Of a stretch of DNA of 64,000 nt, positions 17,620 through 27,399 are shown in pieces. The stretch's first letter is position 1. Each line of letters opens with the position of its first letter. A program made the translations under genes and the position numbers. The notes under the pieces are model-generated. The model saw only the letters and a program-made list of their open reading frames with translations. It searched no databases and was not told the DNA's origin. The stretch comes from Alphaproteobacteria bacterium. GTDB taxonomy: Bacteria > Pseudomonadota > Alphaproteobacteria > DSM-16000 > Inquilinaceae. The stretch lies in assembly GCA_028277405.1 (NCBI GenBank), contig JANQGH010000069.1:62001-126000 (forward strand), given 5' to 3'.

Positions 17620-18497
17620 GCGACGCGGATCAAAAGCCGGCCGCCGAGACGGTCCCCGGCCTTGGCATGACCGCCCGCGCGCGGCTGACCAACCTGACCA
17701 TCGACATCGTGCTGTTCGTCTTCGGCATCCTGATGGTGCTGCCCCTGGTGCTGCTGGTGGCCAACGCGTTCAAGACGCCTCAGGAGATGGTGGCCTGGCC
17801 GCCGACGATCATCCCGGCCGACCCGACGCTCGACAATTTCCGCTCCGTGCTCGGCGAGACGCCGCTGCTGCGCTGGATCTGGACAAGCCTGCGCTTTGCG
17901 TTCCTGTCGATGGTGGCGATCGTCATAACCTCGTCGATCGTCGGCTATGTGCTGGCCAAGTTCCAGTTCCGGACGCTGGAGGTCATCTTCATCCTGATCC
18001 TCGCCACGGCGATCGTGCCGTTCGAGGTCTATATGATCCCGCTCTATTTCCAGGCCCAGTCACTCGGCATCCTCAACTCGATCTGGGGCCTGCTGCTCGG
18101 CTATCTGGTCATGAGCTTCGGCATCTTTCTGATCCGCCAGAACGTGAAGCATTCGATCCCCGACGAGCTGTTGGAAGCGGCGCGCATCGACGGCGCCGGC
18201 GAGCTGTGGATCTTCGCGCGGATTGTTCTGCCCCTGCTGCGCGGACCGCTGGGCGCGCTGGCGGTGCTGTCCTTCTTCCAGGCCTGGACCGCGTTTGCCT
18301 GGCCGATCATCGTCACCACCTCGCGCGATGCCTACACCATCGAGGTTGGCCTGGCCCTGTTCCAGACCGGCTTTACGGTCGATCTCGGCCGGCTTAGCGC
18401 GGCGGCCGCGGCCGTCCTGGTGCCCTCGGTGACGATCTTCGTCATCCTGCGGCGCAACTTCGTCCAAGGCATTGCCAGCACCGGGGTCAAGGAATGA
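17616..18497 (+). CDS. Sugar ABC transporter permease (MalG/UgpE-like)
   Basis: 293 residues from the ATG in the ATGA overlap. A short polar N-terminus precedes TM1 (TIDIVLFVFGILMVLPLVLL), and the EAA loop is DELLEAARIDGAGELWIFARIVLPLL. It is CUT1-type and pairs with the preceding permease. An open frame extends upstream over the first permease but is out of family, so 17616 is the start. Confidence 0.9.
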   Translation: MSDADQKPAAETVPGLGMTARARLTNLTIDIVLFVFGILMVLPLVLLVANAFKTPQEMVAWPPTIIPADPTLDNFRSVLGETPLLRWIWTSLRFAFLSMVAIVITSSIVGYVLAKFQFRTLEVIFILILATAIVPFEVYMIPLYFQAQSLGILNSIWGLLLGYLVMSFGIFLIRQNVKHSIPDELLEAARIDGAGELWIFARIVLPLLRGPLGALAVLSFFQAWTAFAWPIIVTTSRDAYTIEVGLALFQTGFTVDLGRLSAAAAAVLVPSVTIFVILRRNFVQGIASTGVKE

Positions 18498-18532
18498 CGC
18501 CCATCACCCGTTCCAGCGTCGCGGAGTAGACC

Positions 18533-19606
18533 ATGGCCGACGTTCAGATCCGCGACGTGCACAAGGCCTATGGCGAGGTCGAGACGATCAAGGGCGTGTC
18601 GGTCGATGCGCCGGACGGTCAGTTCGTCGTCCTGGTCGGCCCGTCGGGCTGCGGCAAGTCCACCCTGTTGCGCATGATCGCGGGGCTGGAGGAGATCGAC
18701 CGGGGCACCATCAGCATCGGCGGCCGGGTCATCAACCAGGTCGAGCCGAAGAACCGCGACATCGCGATGGTGTTTCAGAACTACGCGCTCTACCCCCACA
18801 TGACGGTGGCCGTGAACATGGCCTTCTCGCTGCGGCTGGCGCGGACGCCGAAGGCGGAGATCGCGCGGCGGGTCGCGGAGGCCGCGCGCATCCTGGGCCT
18901 GACGGAGTATCTGGAGCGTTATCCCAAGCAGCTTTCCGGCGGCCAGCGCCAGCGGGTGGCCATGGGCCGGGCGATCGTGCGCAACCCACAGGTCTATCTG
19001 TTCGACGAGCCGCTTTCGAACCTCGACGCCAAGCTGCGCGTGCAGATGCGTGCGGAGTTGAAGGACATCCATGCACGCCTGAAGACCACGACCCTTTACG
19101 TCACCCACGACCAGATCGAGGCCATGACCATGGCCAACACGATCGTGGTCATGCGCGACGGCATCATCGAGCAGGCGGGCGCGCCCTTAGAGCTCTATGA
19201 TCATCCGGCGAACACGTTCGTGGGAAGCTTCATCGGCTCACCGGCGATGAATCTGATCGAGGGCCACTGCGACGGCCAGAACGGCGCGATCAAGCTGGAC
19301 GGCGAGGCCGTGCTCCGTCACGGCGTCCATGGCGTGCCCGCCGGCCCGGTGATCTGCGGCATCCGGCCGGAACATCTGGCCATCGTCGACGCAGAGAGCG
19401 ACGGCATCGATGTGGTCGTCACCACGCTGGAACCGACCGGGTCCGACACGCTGGTCCAAGCCCGCCTCGGCGATCAGATCATCGCCGCCCAGTTGCGCGA
19501 ACGCATCACCGCCCAGCCGGGCGACACGATCCGCCTCGGTAGTGCGCCGGAGAACACCCATCTGTTCGACGCGAAGTCCGAACGGCGGATTGCCGCGTCG
19601 GACTAG
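18533..19606 (+). CDS. Sugar ABC transporter ATPase (UgpC/MalK-like)
   Basis: 357 residues. It has Walker A GPSGCGKST at about 38-46, the [14 protein letters not shown] signature at about 134-147, Walker B VYLFDEPLSNLD and the H-loop THDQIEAM. A C-terminal regulatory TOBE/OB domain follows (VICGIRPEHLAIVD), as in MalK. It powers the importer from the cytoplasmic face. Its stop overlaps the stop of the convergent fusion gene by 4 bases, so the two transcripts must collide or share a terminator. Confidence 0.93.
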   Translation: MADVQIRDVHKAYGEVETIKGVSVDAPDGQFVVLVGPSGCGKSTLLRMIAGLEEIDRGTISIGGRVINQVEPKNRDIAMVFQNYALYPHMTVAVNMAFSLRLARTPKAEIARRVAEAARILGLTEYLERYPKQLSGGQRQRVAMGRAIVRNPQVYLFDEPLSNLDAKLRVQMRAELKDIHARLKTTTLYVTHDQIEAMTMANTIVVMRDGIIEQAGAPLELYDHPANTFVGSFIGSPAMNLIEGHCDGQNGAIKLDGEAVLRHGVHGVPAGPVICGIRPEHLAIVDAESDGIDVVVTTLEPTGSDTLVQARLGDQIIAAQLRERITAQPGDTIRLGSAPENTHLFDAKSERRIAASD

Positions 19607-21615
19607 CGCTCTTCGCGTTCCAGGTTCAGCCAGGCCGCCTCGTCGGCCGTCAACCCGACCTTGAGCGCCGGCAGCGTCGTCGCAAGTTCGTCCGGCGAGC
19701 GGGGGCCGATCAGCGCAAAGGACGGGAAGGATTGCGCCAACACCCAGGCGGTGGCGATGTTGTGCGGGGTGACGCCGCGCTCCACCGCAAGTAATTCAGC
19801 ACGCCGCCGCCTTTCCTCGTTGGCGGCGCTGCCGAAGCAGCGATCGGGGCCGATATGATCAGGCAGCCGGTCCCTCAACTCGGGCGGCAAGAAGAAGCCG
19901 CGCGCCTGAGACGACCAGGAGAGATGGACCGTTCCGGTATCGCGCAGCCAGGCTAAGGTCTCGCCCGTGTTGGACGAGACGCAGCCCGACCAGATGGGCC
20001 TTTCCATCACCGCGAGCGACAGGTTGTTGTTCAGGATGCTGAAGCCTTGAAGGCCGTGCCGTTCGGCATACTCGTTGGCCTCGACAAAGCGCTCGACGGT
20101 CCAGTTGGAGCCGCCGAAGATGCCGATCCGCCCCGCCTCGCGCAGGCGGTTCAGCGCATCCACGAACTCGCCAACGGGCACCGACGGGTTATCGCGGTGC
20201 ATGATGTAGATCGGCACGCGATCGAGCCCCAGCCGGCCGAGCGACCGCAGCACCTGCGGCTCGATCGTGCCGGGCGTGCAGAACGGACTGTGTGCCCCCT
20301 TGGCCACCACGACGACCTCGTCGCCGACGCCCCGGCTGGCGATCCAATGGCCAAGCGCGGTCTCGTGGCGTCCGCCGCCATAGATGAAGGCGGTGTCGAA
20401 GGCGTTACCCCCCGCCTCCATCCAGGCATCCCAGACCACGGCCCCGTCCTCGAGTGTCGCCTTGTTGTCGCAGCCCATGATCAGGGATGACACCGGCTGA
20501 TCGACGCCGTCGACCCGGGTTTTGGGCACTGTGGGCAAGCCTTGAGGTATCAGCCTGGGCAACACGGCGAGCGGCGCCCGGTCCTCGACGCCGTATGCAT
20601 AGCCGATCTCCCGCCGCCAACGATCCAGGGTTTCGGCATTGCCGATACTGTCGCCCCAACCGGCGGCCGGCGGATCGGGCTCATGCGCGCCGGCAGCAAT
20701 GGCGCGGCTCGCCAGCTCGGCCTCGAAGGCGAACAGATGCTCCGGCCGGCGGATTTCCTCGCGACGGGTTTCGCCGCCAACCGTCACCTCGATGATGGCG
20801 TCCGACGGTCCGGCATTGCGGCCCGGCGTCCACGGGTTGGGCAGATGGATCTGGCCCTCGGTTCCGATGATCGTCGCCGTGTTGTCCATAGCGCGGCGGA
20901 TCGCGGTCGCGCATTCGGCGATGACCCCACCGGGAAAGCGCAGCAGCGCGTAAGCTTCCTCGTCGACGCCGGAGCGGCCGATATGGCCCACAGCCTTCAC
21001 CTCATCCGGGTCTTCCCAGTCCTTGCCCACGGCAGCGCCGGCCACCAGGCGCGCGAGGGACACGGGGTAGATCCCGACATCCAGAATGGCGCCGCCACCC
21101 AAAGCGCGGTCGAACAGGCGCGATGCGGGATTGAACGAGGCCCGAAACCCGAAGGAGGCACGGACATGCTCGACCGTGCCGATTTCGCCGCTGCGGATGA
21201 TCTCGACCAGGCGCGCGATCTGCGGATGGCAGCGATACATCACCGCCTCCATGAAGAACACGCCCTCTTGCGCCGCGACCTCCGTCATGGCGATCACCTG
21301 CGCTGCGGTGATCCCGGCGGGCTTTTCGCACAGCACGTGCTTGCCGGCGCGCAGCGCCATGAGGGCGTGACCGGCATGGAGGGCCTGCGGCGTCGAAATG
21401 TAGATGGCGTCGACGTCCGGATCGTCCGCCAGCGCTTCATAGGTCGAGTGGCGATTTTCAGGTGCGATTTCGTAGGCGTCACCGAAGCTATTGCGCCGCT
21501 TTTCGTTCCCGCTGGCGATCGCGACGAGCCGGCCCGACGACGCCTCGGCCAGGCCATCGGCGAAGTTGTGGGCGATGGCCCCAGGTCCAAGAATGCCCCA
21601 ACGGGTGTTACTCAT
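19603..21615 (-). CDS. Fused Gfo/Idh/MocA oxidoreductase - aldo/keto reductase
   Basis: 670 residues holding two complete redox domains. Residues about 1-330 are Gfo/Idh/MocA: NAD(P) motif WGILGPGAIAHNFADGL and catalytic-lysine block HVLCEKPAGIT. Residues about 345-670 are an aldo/keto reductase: tetrad region GNAFDTAFIYGGGRHE (Asp, Tyr), the lysine in VVVVAKGAH, and the histidine in IYIMHRDN. Each half normally stands alone. Linking them suggests that a sugar is oxidised and re-reduced (a redox-neutral epimerisation or deoxygenation) with channelling of the keto intermediate; that is inference. It lies convergent to the amino-sugar transporter operon. Confidence 0.88.
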   Translation of the reverse strand: MSNTRWGILGPGAIAHNFADGLAEASSGRLVAIASGNEKRRNSFGDAYEIAPENRHSTYEALADDPDVDAIYISTPQALHAGHALMALRAGKHVLCEKPAGITAAQVIAMTEVAAQEGVFFMEAVMYRCHPQIARLVEIIRSGEIGTVEHVRASFGFRASFNPASRLFDRALGGGAILDVGIYPVSLARLVAGAAVGKDWEDPDEVKAVGHIGRSGVDEEAYALLRFPGGVIAECATAIRRAMDNTATIIGTEGQIHLPNPWTPGRNAGPSDAIIEVTVGGETRREEIRRPEHLFAFEAELASRAIAAGAHEPDPPAAGWGDSIGNAETLDRWRREIGYAYGVEDRAPLAVLPRLIPQGLPTVPKTRVDGVDQPVSSLIMGCDNKATLEDGAVVWDAWMEAGGNAFDTAFIYGGGRHETALGHWIASRGVGDEVVVVAKGAHSPFCTPGTIEPQVLRSLGRLGLDRVPIYIMHRDNPSVPVGEFVDALNRLREAGRIGIFGGSNWTVERFVEANEYAERHGLQGFSILNNNLSLAVMERPIWSGCVSSNTGETLAWLRDTGTVHLSWSSQARGFFLPPELRDRLPDHIGPDRCFGSAANEERRRRAELLAVERGVTPHNIATAWVLAQSFPSFALIGPRSPDELATTLPALKVGLTADEAAWLNLEREER

Positions 21616-21921
21616 GACATGCCTTTCGTCTCGCCACCCTGACCGGCGGCGTTGTGTTCAATCTCGTCGTCGACAAGCATCGCGGCAAGCGATTGCGCTC
21701 TGTCTGGCTGCAATTTCGGGGACGGCAAAACCCGCAGCTAGCTCCCGCGAACAGCGTTTCGAATCGGCACCGCAAGCACGTCATTCTACATGGCTCGTTG
21801 CATTATCGACGAATACAAATTAAAGTATTTGGCAAATAAGCCTAAAAAATTTCACTCACTGAAACGCCGCTCAATTCACTGCTTCGAGCGGTCAGCTGGG
21901 TACTTATGGGGGACGAGCAAG
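21616..21921. other. AT-rich leader region ahead of the peptide/opine ABC operon
   Basis: 306 bases between divergent genes. From about 21790 the sequence is unusually A+T-rich for this window (around ACAAATTAAAGTATTTGGC and AATAAGCCTAAAAAATTTC), so the operon promoter probably lies there. No clear operator palindrome is seen. An open frame runs in from 21790 into the binding-protein gene, but it lacks a ribosome-binding site and does not resemble a signal peptide. Confidence 0.5.
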
Positions 21922-23535
21922 ATGACTCTACAGAAAGATCAAGTAAAAGACTTCGTCGGGAAGTATCTTCAAGGAAGGATTTCCCGCAGGCAGCTTTTGA
22001 TTTCGCTGAGTATTGTCGGCGGAACCGCGCTGGCCCAGCCGCTGCTGGCCGGCACAGGCGTGCGGGTTGCCCGGGCCCAGGGGGCGACACCCCGGCGCGG
22101 CGGCACCCTGGTCGCGGCGACCATCGACAAGCCGGTCAACATGGACCCGGCCTTTTCCGAGCTCTATTCGTCCATGCAGGTCTACCAGAACGTCTTCTCG
22201 CGCCTGGTGAACCTGGAGCGGGACGGCACGTTCAGTCCGAACCTGGCGCGTGCCTGGCGCCAGGTTGACGACACGACCTGGGAATTCGACCTGGTCGACA
22301 ATGCCTGGTTCCACAATGGCGAGCCGTTCACCGCCAACGATGTGCGCTACACGTTCGAACGGCTCGCGGACCCGGAGCTCGGTGCGGCGAACCTGGTGTT
22401 CTTCACCCCGTTGGACGGGGTCGAGGTGGTCGACGATACGACCGTGCGCTTCATCACCGAGCCCAATTGGGGCGGCCTGCCCGCGGCCCTGGCGGCGTTC
22501 GGCGACATCGTGAACCAACGGGCGATCGAAGAACACGACCCGCGCCTGATGCCGATCGGCACCGGTCCGTTCCGCTTCGTCGAATGGGTCCGCGACGATT
22601 TCGTCGAGCTGGAACGCTGGGACCGCTACTTCAAGCCCGAGCAGCCCTATCTGGACCGCGTGATCTTCCGTGCGATTTCCGACGATACGGTGCGGCTGAC
22701 CGGCCTTCAGACCGGCGAACTGGGCTGGATCGAGCAGGTGCCGCTGCACCGGGTCGATGAGCTGCGTGAGGACCCGGAGATCAAGGCCAACCCGGATGGC
22801 GAGTTCTTCCCGGACCTGTTCCTGTTGAACACCGCGCAACCGCCCTTCGACCAGGTCGAGGTGCGCCAGGCGCTGCAATGGGCGCTGAACCGCGACGCCA
22901 TTGCGGCCCTGGTCTGGCAAGGCCAGGCCGCGCCGTCGGCCGACCCGGTGTCGCCGTCGAATCCGTGGTATTCGGGCCCGGGCGTCTATGCGGGCGGGCC
23001 CGATCTGGACCGGGCCCGGGCCTTGCTGGCGGAGGCCGGCTATGGCGACGGGCTGCAAATCCGGTTCGCCGCCCAACCGCAGGTGCCGACCCAGCCGCTG
23101 GTCGGGCAGTTGCTGCAACAGCAGTTGGCGCCTATCGGTATCGATTTGGAGGTGCAGTCCTTCGAATCCGCCCGCTGGTTTGAGGAGCTGGCGAGCCAGC
23201 GCTACCAGATCACCAGCACCTATTGGAGCGCGACGGCCGACCCCGGCGAGCATTGCGTGCTGCCCCTCACCCACTCGCAATCGCCCTGGAACTTTTCGGC
23301 CTTCAACCAGTCGCCGGAACTGGACGCGGCACTTGACGCGCTGCGCTTCACGGTCGATCCGGAGGCCCGGCGAACCGCCTATGCCAACGTCATGGCCCTG
23401 CAGCAGGAACAGTCGCCGGCGGTCTTCCAGGTGAACTTCAAGCGCACCTATTGGACCCAGCCGAACGTCTACGGCGTCGAAACCGTGCCGACGCTGGAGC
23501 TGCGCATGGAGGATGTCTGGATCGACGATGCCTGA
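21922..23535 (+). CDS. Peptide/opine-type ABC transporter substrate-binding protein (family 5, DppA-like), Tat-exported
   Basis: 537 residues from ATG 21922. The leader contains a twin-arginine motif (RISRRQLLISLSIVGG), so export by Tat is likely. The family 5 hallmarks are RRGGTLVAATIDKPVNMDPAF, and later LVDNAWFHNGEPFTANDVRYTFERL. It captures a peptide, opine or similar solute for the DppBCDF-like machine encoded next. Ligand unknown. Confidence 0.9.
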   Translation: MTLQKDQVKDFVGKYLQGRISRRQLLISLSIVGGTALAQPLLAGTGVRVARAQGATPRRGGTLVAATIDKPVNMDPAFSELYSSMQVYQNVFSRLVNLERDGTFSPNLARAWRQVDDTTWEFDLVDNAWFHNGEPFTANDVRYTFERLADPELGAANLVFFTPLDGVEVVDDTTVRFITEPNWGGLPAALAAFGDIVNQRAIEEHDPRLMPIGTGPFRFVEWVRDDFVELERWDRYFKPEQPYLDRVIFRAISDDTVRLTGLQTGELGWIEQVPLHRVDELREDPEIKANPDGEFFPDLFLLNTAQPPFDQVEVRQALQWALNRDAIAALVWQGQAAPSADPVSPSNPWYSGPGVYAGGPDLDRARALLAEAGYGDGLQIRFAAQPQVPTQPLVGQLLQQQLAPIGIDLEVQSFESARWFEELASQRYQITSTYWSATADPGEHCVLPLTHSQSPWNFSAFNQSPELDAALDALRFTVDPEARRTAYANVMALQQEQSPAVFQVNFKRTYWTQPNVYGVETVPTLELRMEDVWIDDA

Positions 23536-23575
23536 ACGATCGCACCGATCACGCGCGAGGCGGGCTGGCTAGACG

Positions 23576-24532
23576 GTGCCGCTGACACAATTCGTCGTCC
23601 GCCGGCTGATCTTGCTGCTGCCGGTGCTGGTCGGCATGTCGATCGTGGTCTTCCTGCTGATGAGGCTGGTGCCGGGCGACCCGGCGTCGGTGATCCTGGG
23701 CCTGCGGGCGACGCCGCAAGGATTGGCGGTCATTCGCGACCAGCTTGGTCTCGATCTGCCGATTACACAGCAATATCTGCATTGGGTCGGCAACCTGCTG
23801 CAGGGCGACCTCGGTCAGGACTATCGCAGCAACATCCCGGTGACGACGCTGCTGGCCGACCGGCTGCCGGTGACCATCGAGCTGACCTTGCTGGCGCTTG
23901 TCCTGGCGCTGGTCATTGCCATTCCGCTCGGCGTGCGCGCCGGGGTTCGCCAGCGCGGCCTGGCCGACAAGGGGGCCATGACGCTGGGCCTGCTGGGTAT
24001 CTCGATCCCGGATTTCTGGCTCGGCATCATGCTGATCCTGGCCTTGTCGCTGGGGCTGGGCTTGTTCCCCTCCTCCGGCTTCGTGCCGCTGTCCGACGGC
24101 CTTTTCGCCAACTTAAGGTCGCTGTTCCTGCCGGCCCTGACCCTGGCCGTCGGACTGTCGGCCGTTCTGGTGCGAGTGACCCGCGCGGCGGTGGCGGAGG
24201 TCCAAGAGCGGGACTTCGTGCGCTTTCTGCAGGCCAAGGGGCTGCGCCAGCGGGCGATCGTCTATCGCCATGTGCTGCGTAATGCCGGCATTCCGATCGT
24301 CACCGTGATCGGGCTGCAGTTCGGCTATCTATTGGGCGGGGCCGTGATCGTCGAGGAGGTCTTCAGCCTGCCCGGCGTCGGGCGCCTGATCGTCAGCAGC
24401 ACGTTGGAGCGCAACTATCCGGTCGTGCAGGCCGGCATGCTGGTCATCGCGCTGATGTTCATCCTGGTCAATCTGGCCACGGACATCCTCTATGCGGTCC
24501 TGAACCCCAAGATCAGGGACGCCTATCGATGA
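23576..24532 (+). CDS. ABC transporter permease (DppB-like)
   Basis: 318 residues from a GTG start. The N-terminus is typical: TQFVVRRLILLLPVLVGMSIVVFLLMRLVPGDPA. The EAA-like loop reads FLQAKGLRQRAIVYRHVLRNA and a later helix EEVFSLPGVGRLIVSS. Six membrane helices. The last four bases overlap the next gene (ATGA). Confidence 0.92.
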   Translation: MPLTQFVVRRLILLLPVLVGMSIVVFLLMRLVPGDPASVILGLRATPQGLAVIRDQLGLDLPITQQYLHWVGNLLQGDLGQDYRSNIPVTTLLADRLPVTIELTLLALVLALVIAIPLGVRAGVRQRGLADKGAMTLGLLGISIPDFWLGIMLILALSLGLGLFPSSGFVPLSDGLFANLRSLFLPALTLAVGLSAVLVRVTRAAVAEVQERDFVRFLQAKGLRQRAIVYRHVLRNAGIPIVTVIGLQFGYLLGGAVIVEEVFSLPGVGRLIVSSTLERNYPVVQAGMLVIALMFILVNLATDILYAVLNPKIRDAYR

Positions 24533-25392
24533 CGGCCGACGCGGTCCAGACCGGCCGGTCGATCGGTCTTCTGCGGCGCACCTATCGGCGCAGTCCGCCG
24601 GCGATCATCGGCGGCGGATTGCTTCTCGTGCTGGCAGTTGCGGCCGTGGCGGCGCCCTGGCTGACGCCTTACGCGCCGGAAACGATGGATTTCAACGCGC
24701 CGCTTGCCGGCCCCTCCGCCAGCCATCCGTTCGGCACGGACAATTTCGGCCGCGACGTGCTGAGCCGCGTGCTGCACGGCTATCGCGTCTCGCTGGCGGT
24801 GGCCATCGGCTCGGTCGCCATGGCATTGGTGGTGGCCATCCCGCTCGGCCTGGTCGCCGGCTACTACCAACGCTGGCTGGACAATGTGATCATGCGGCCG
24901 ATGGACGTGATCATGGCGTTTCCGGCCATCGTCCTGGTGGTCGCCATGGCCGGGTTCTTCGGCCAGGGCCTGGTACTGATGATGCTGGCGCTGGCCATCG
25001 TCTATGTGCCGATCATCGTCCGGGTAATGCGCGGTGCCGCCCTCGGCGTGGCCGGCGAGCTGTTCGTCGAGGGGGCGCGGGCGCGCGGCGCCTCTGACTT
25101 GCGCATCATGGTCCGCCACGTCTTGCCGAACGCGATCACGCCAGTCTTCGTCCAGGCCTCCGTGCTGATGGGCATCGCCATCCTGCTGGAGGCGGCGCTC
25201 AGCTTCATCGGTTTGGGCGTCGAGCCGCCGACGCCGTCCCTCGGGCTGATGCTGGCCGAGGGCCGGTCCTTCATGGGTCGCGCGCCCTGGCTGGTGATCG
25301 CGCCGGGCCTCGCGATCGTTCTGGCCGTGCTCGGCTTCAACCTTCTCGGCAACGGCTTACCCGCCCTGTCCGGGCCGCGACGGGGCCGATAG
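24529..25392 (+). CDS. ABC transporter permease (DppC-like)
   Basis: 287 residues. The N-terminal cytoplasmic arm and TM1 are followed by [24 protein letters not shown], the DppC signature, and the coupling loop [23 protein letters not shown]. It is the partner of the DppB-like permease, with overlapping reading frames. Confidence 0.93.
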   Translation: MTADAVQTGRSIGLLRRTYRRSPPAIIGGGLLLVLAVAAVAAPWLTPYAPETMDFNAPLAGPSASHPFGTDNFGRDVLSRVLHGYRVSLAVAIGSVAMALVVAIPLGLVAGYYQRWLDNVIMRPMDVIMAFPAIVLVVAMAGFFGQGLVLMMLALAIVYVPIIVRVMRGAALGVAGELFVEGARARGASDLRIMVRHVLPNAITPVFVQASVLMGIAILLEAALSFIGLGVEPPTPSLGLMLAEGRSFMGRAPWLVIAPGLAIVLAVLGFNLLGNGLPALSGPRRGR

Positions 25393-25405
25393 CGGTGGCG
25401 GCGCG

Positions 25406-26377
25406 ATGAGCCTGCTGGACGTTCGCGGCCTGACGACCGAGTTCAGGACAGAGCAGGGCTGGCGCCCAGCGGTCTCGGATGTCAGCTTCACGCTCGACCC
25501 CGGCGAGATCCTGGGGCTGGTCGGTGAGAGCGGCTGCGGCAAGTCGACGGCCGCTTACAGCGTCATGAAGCTTTTGGGCGCCAATGCCAGGATCGCCGCC
25601 GGCGAGGCCTGGCTGGGCGGCGAGAATCTGCTGGCCATGGACGACAACGCGCTGCGTAAACTGCGCGGCGATCGGCTGTCGATGATCTTTCAAGACCCTG
25701 CCACCGCGCTCGACCCCGCGATCACGGTCGGCGAGCAGGTGATGGAGACGGTGCGCGAGCATCTGGGCCTCGACCGGCGGGCAGCCCGTGCTCGTGCCTT
25801 GGAGCTGTTCCGCCAGGTCGGGATCTCGGACCCGGAACGCCGGCTTAGCGCCTATCCGCACCAGTTCAGCGGCGGCATGGCACAGCGGATCGCGCTGGCC
25901 ATCGCGATTTCCTGCAATCCGGAGATGCTGATCGCCGATGAGCCGACGACGGCGCTGGACGTGACGATCCAGGCCCAGATCCTGCGGCTGATCAAGACCC
26001 TTCTGGTCACCGAGCGTCGGTCGGCCGTGCTGCTGATCACCCATGATCTGGGTGTCGTCGCCCAGATCTGCGATCGGGTCGCGGTCATGTATGCCGGCCG
26101 GATTGTCGAGGTCGGTGACGTCCGGTCGGTCTTTGCCGACCCGCTGCATCCCTACACCCGCGCCTTGCTGGATGCGCTGCCGACCCATGAGGTCGCCCGC
26201 GGTGCGTTGGCGACCATCGAAGGCCGCGTGCCCGGGCTGACCGACCGGCCGAGCGGCTGCAGCTTCCACCCGCGCTGCCCCCATGCCCGCCCTGTGTGCG
26301 CAACCGAATTGCCGCCCCGGGTGAGGCCGTCGCCTGGGAGGGAGGTCAGTTGCGTCCTCCATACCGCCGATGGCTGA
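25406..26377 (+). CDS. ABC transporter ATPase (DppD-like)
   Basis: 323 residues. It has Walker [10 protein letters not shown] at about 37-45, signature [13 protein letters not shown], Walker [13 protein letters not shown] and H-loop THDLGVV. The C-terminal oligopeptide/dipeptide cluster with cysteines ([15 protein letters not shown]) is present, which binds an iron-sulfur cluster in some relatives. It overlaps the next ATPase by 8 bases. Confidence 0.93.
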   Translation: MSLLDVRGLTTEFRTEQGWRPAVSDVSFTLDPGEILGLVGESGCGKSTAAYSVMKLLGANARIAAGEAWLGGENLLAMDDNALRKLRGDRLSMIFQDPATALDPAITVGEQVMETVREHLGLDRRAARARALELFRQVGISDPERRLSAYPHQFSGGMAQRIALAIAISCNPEMLIADEPTTALDVTIQAQILRLIKTLLVTERRSAVLLITHDLGVVAQICDRVAVMYAGRIVEVGDVRSVFADPLHPYTRALLDALPTHEVARGALATIEGRVPGLTDRPSGCSFHPRCPHARPVCATELPPRVRPSPGREVSCVLHTADG

Positions 26378-27386
26378 GCCCCTCCTGCGGCTGGACCGGC
26401 TGGCCAAACATTTCCCGGTTGGCGGCAGCTGGATCGACGCGCTGACCGGCAAGCGTTCGCACGTGAAGGCCGTGGACGGCGTCAGTCTCGACGTGCGCCA
26501 GGGGGAAACCCTGGCCATCGTGGGCGAATCCGGCTCCGGCAAAAGCACGCTGGGGCGTCTGGTGATGCGCCTGCTGACCCCCAGCGGCGGCCAGGTGCTC
26601 TACAAAGGGCGCAACGTCGTGGCCATGAACCGCGCCGAACTGCGCCAGTTCCGGCGGCAGGCGCAGATCATCTTTCAGGACCCGTTCTCGTCCCTGAACC
26701 CCAGGATGCGCATTGCCGACATCGTGCGAGAACCCTTGGACGTCTACCAGGACGGCGCGCGCGCCGACCGGCCGGGCCGGACGGAAGCCTTGCTGGAACG
26801 GGTCGGCCTGACGGCGGCCCATGGACGCGCCTACCCGTCGGAGCTGAGCGGCGGCCAGCGACAACGGGTGGGCATCGCCGCGGCCTTGGCCCTGTCGCCG
26901 GAGTTGATCGTCGCCGACGAGCCGACCTCTGCCTTGGACGTATCGGTCCAGGCCCAGACCTTGAATCTGCTGGCCGACCTGCAGGCGTCCTACCATCTGA
27001 CCTTTGTGTTCATCACGCACGATCTGGGCATCGTCCACCATTTCGCCGATCGGGTCGCGGTCATGTATTTGGGCAGGATCGTCGAGGAAGCACCGACCGA
27101 GACGCTGTTTCGGGAGCCGAAGCACCCGTACACGCGCTCGCTGCTGTCGGCCATTCCCCAGCCGGACCCGACGAAGCGGGTCGACTGGCAACTGCCGGAG
27201 GGCGAACCGCCCTCGCCTGTCGACCCGCCCGCCGGCTGCAGCTTTCACCCGCGTTGCCCGCACGCCATGGACGTTTGCGCCAGGCAAGCACCAACGCTCG
27301 CGCCGGTCGAGCCCGGGCATCGGGCCGCCTGTTTTCTCCATCAGCCGGCCGCGGACAGTGCGCCGCAGACCGGCATGCAATCGTAG
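26370..27386 (+). CDS. ABC transporter ATPase (DppF-like)
   Basis: 338 residues. It has Walker [10 protein letters not shown], signature [17 protein letters not shown], Walker [13 protein letters not shown] and the C-terminal [15 protein letters not shown] cysteine cluster. With the DppD-like subunit it forms the ATPase heterodimer. The gene for a glutaminase-fold protein follows after 13 bases, so that protein is co-expressed with the importer. Confidence 0.93.
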   Translation: MAEPLLRLDRLAKHFPVGGSWIDALTGKRSHVKAVDGVSLDVRQGETLAIVGESGSGKSTLGRLVMRLLTPSGGQVLYKGRNVVAMNRAELRQFRRQAQIIFQDPFSSLNPRMRIADIVREPLDVYQDGARADRPGRTEALLERVGLTAAHGRAYPSELSGGQRQRVGIAAALALSPELIVADEPTSALDVSVQAQTLNLLADLQASYHLTFVFITHDLGIVHHFADRVAVMYLGRIVEEAPTETLFREPKHPYTRSLLSAIPQPDPTKRVDWQLPEGEPPSPVDPPAGCSFHPRCPHAMDVCARQAPTLAPVEPGHRAACFLHQPAADSAPQTGMQS

Positions 27387-27399
27387 GGGGAGCTAAGCC

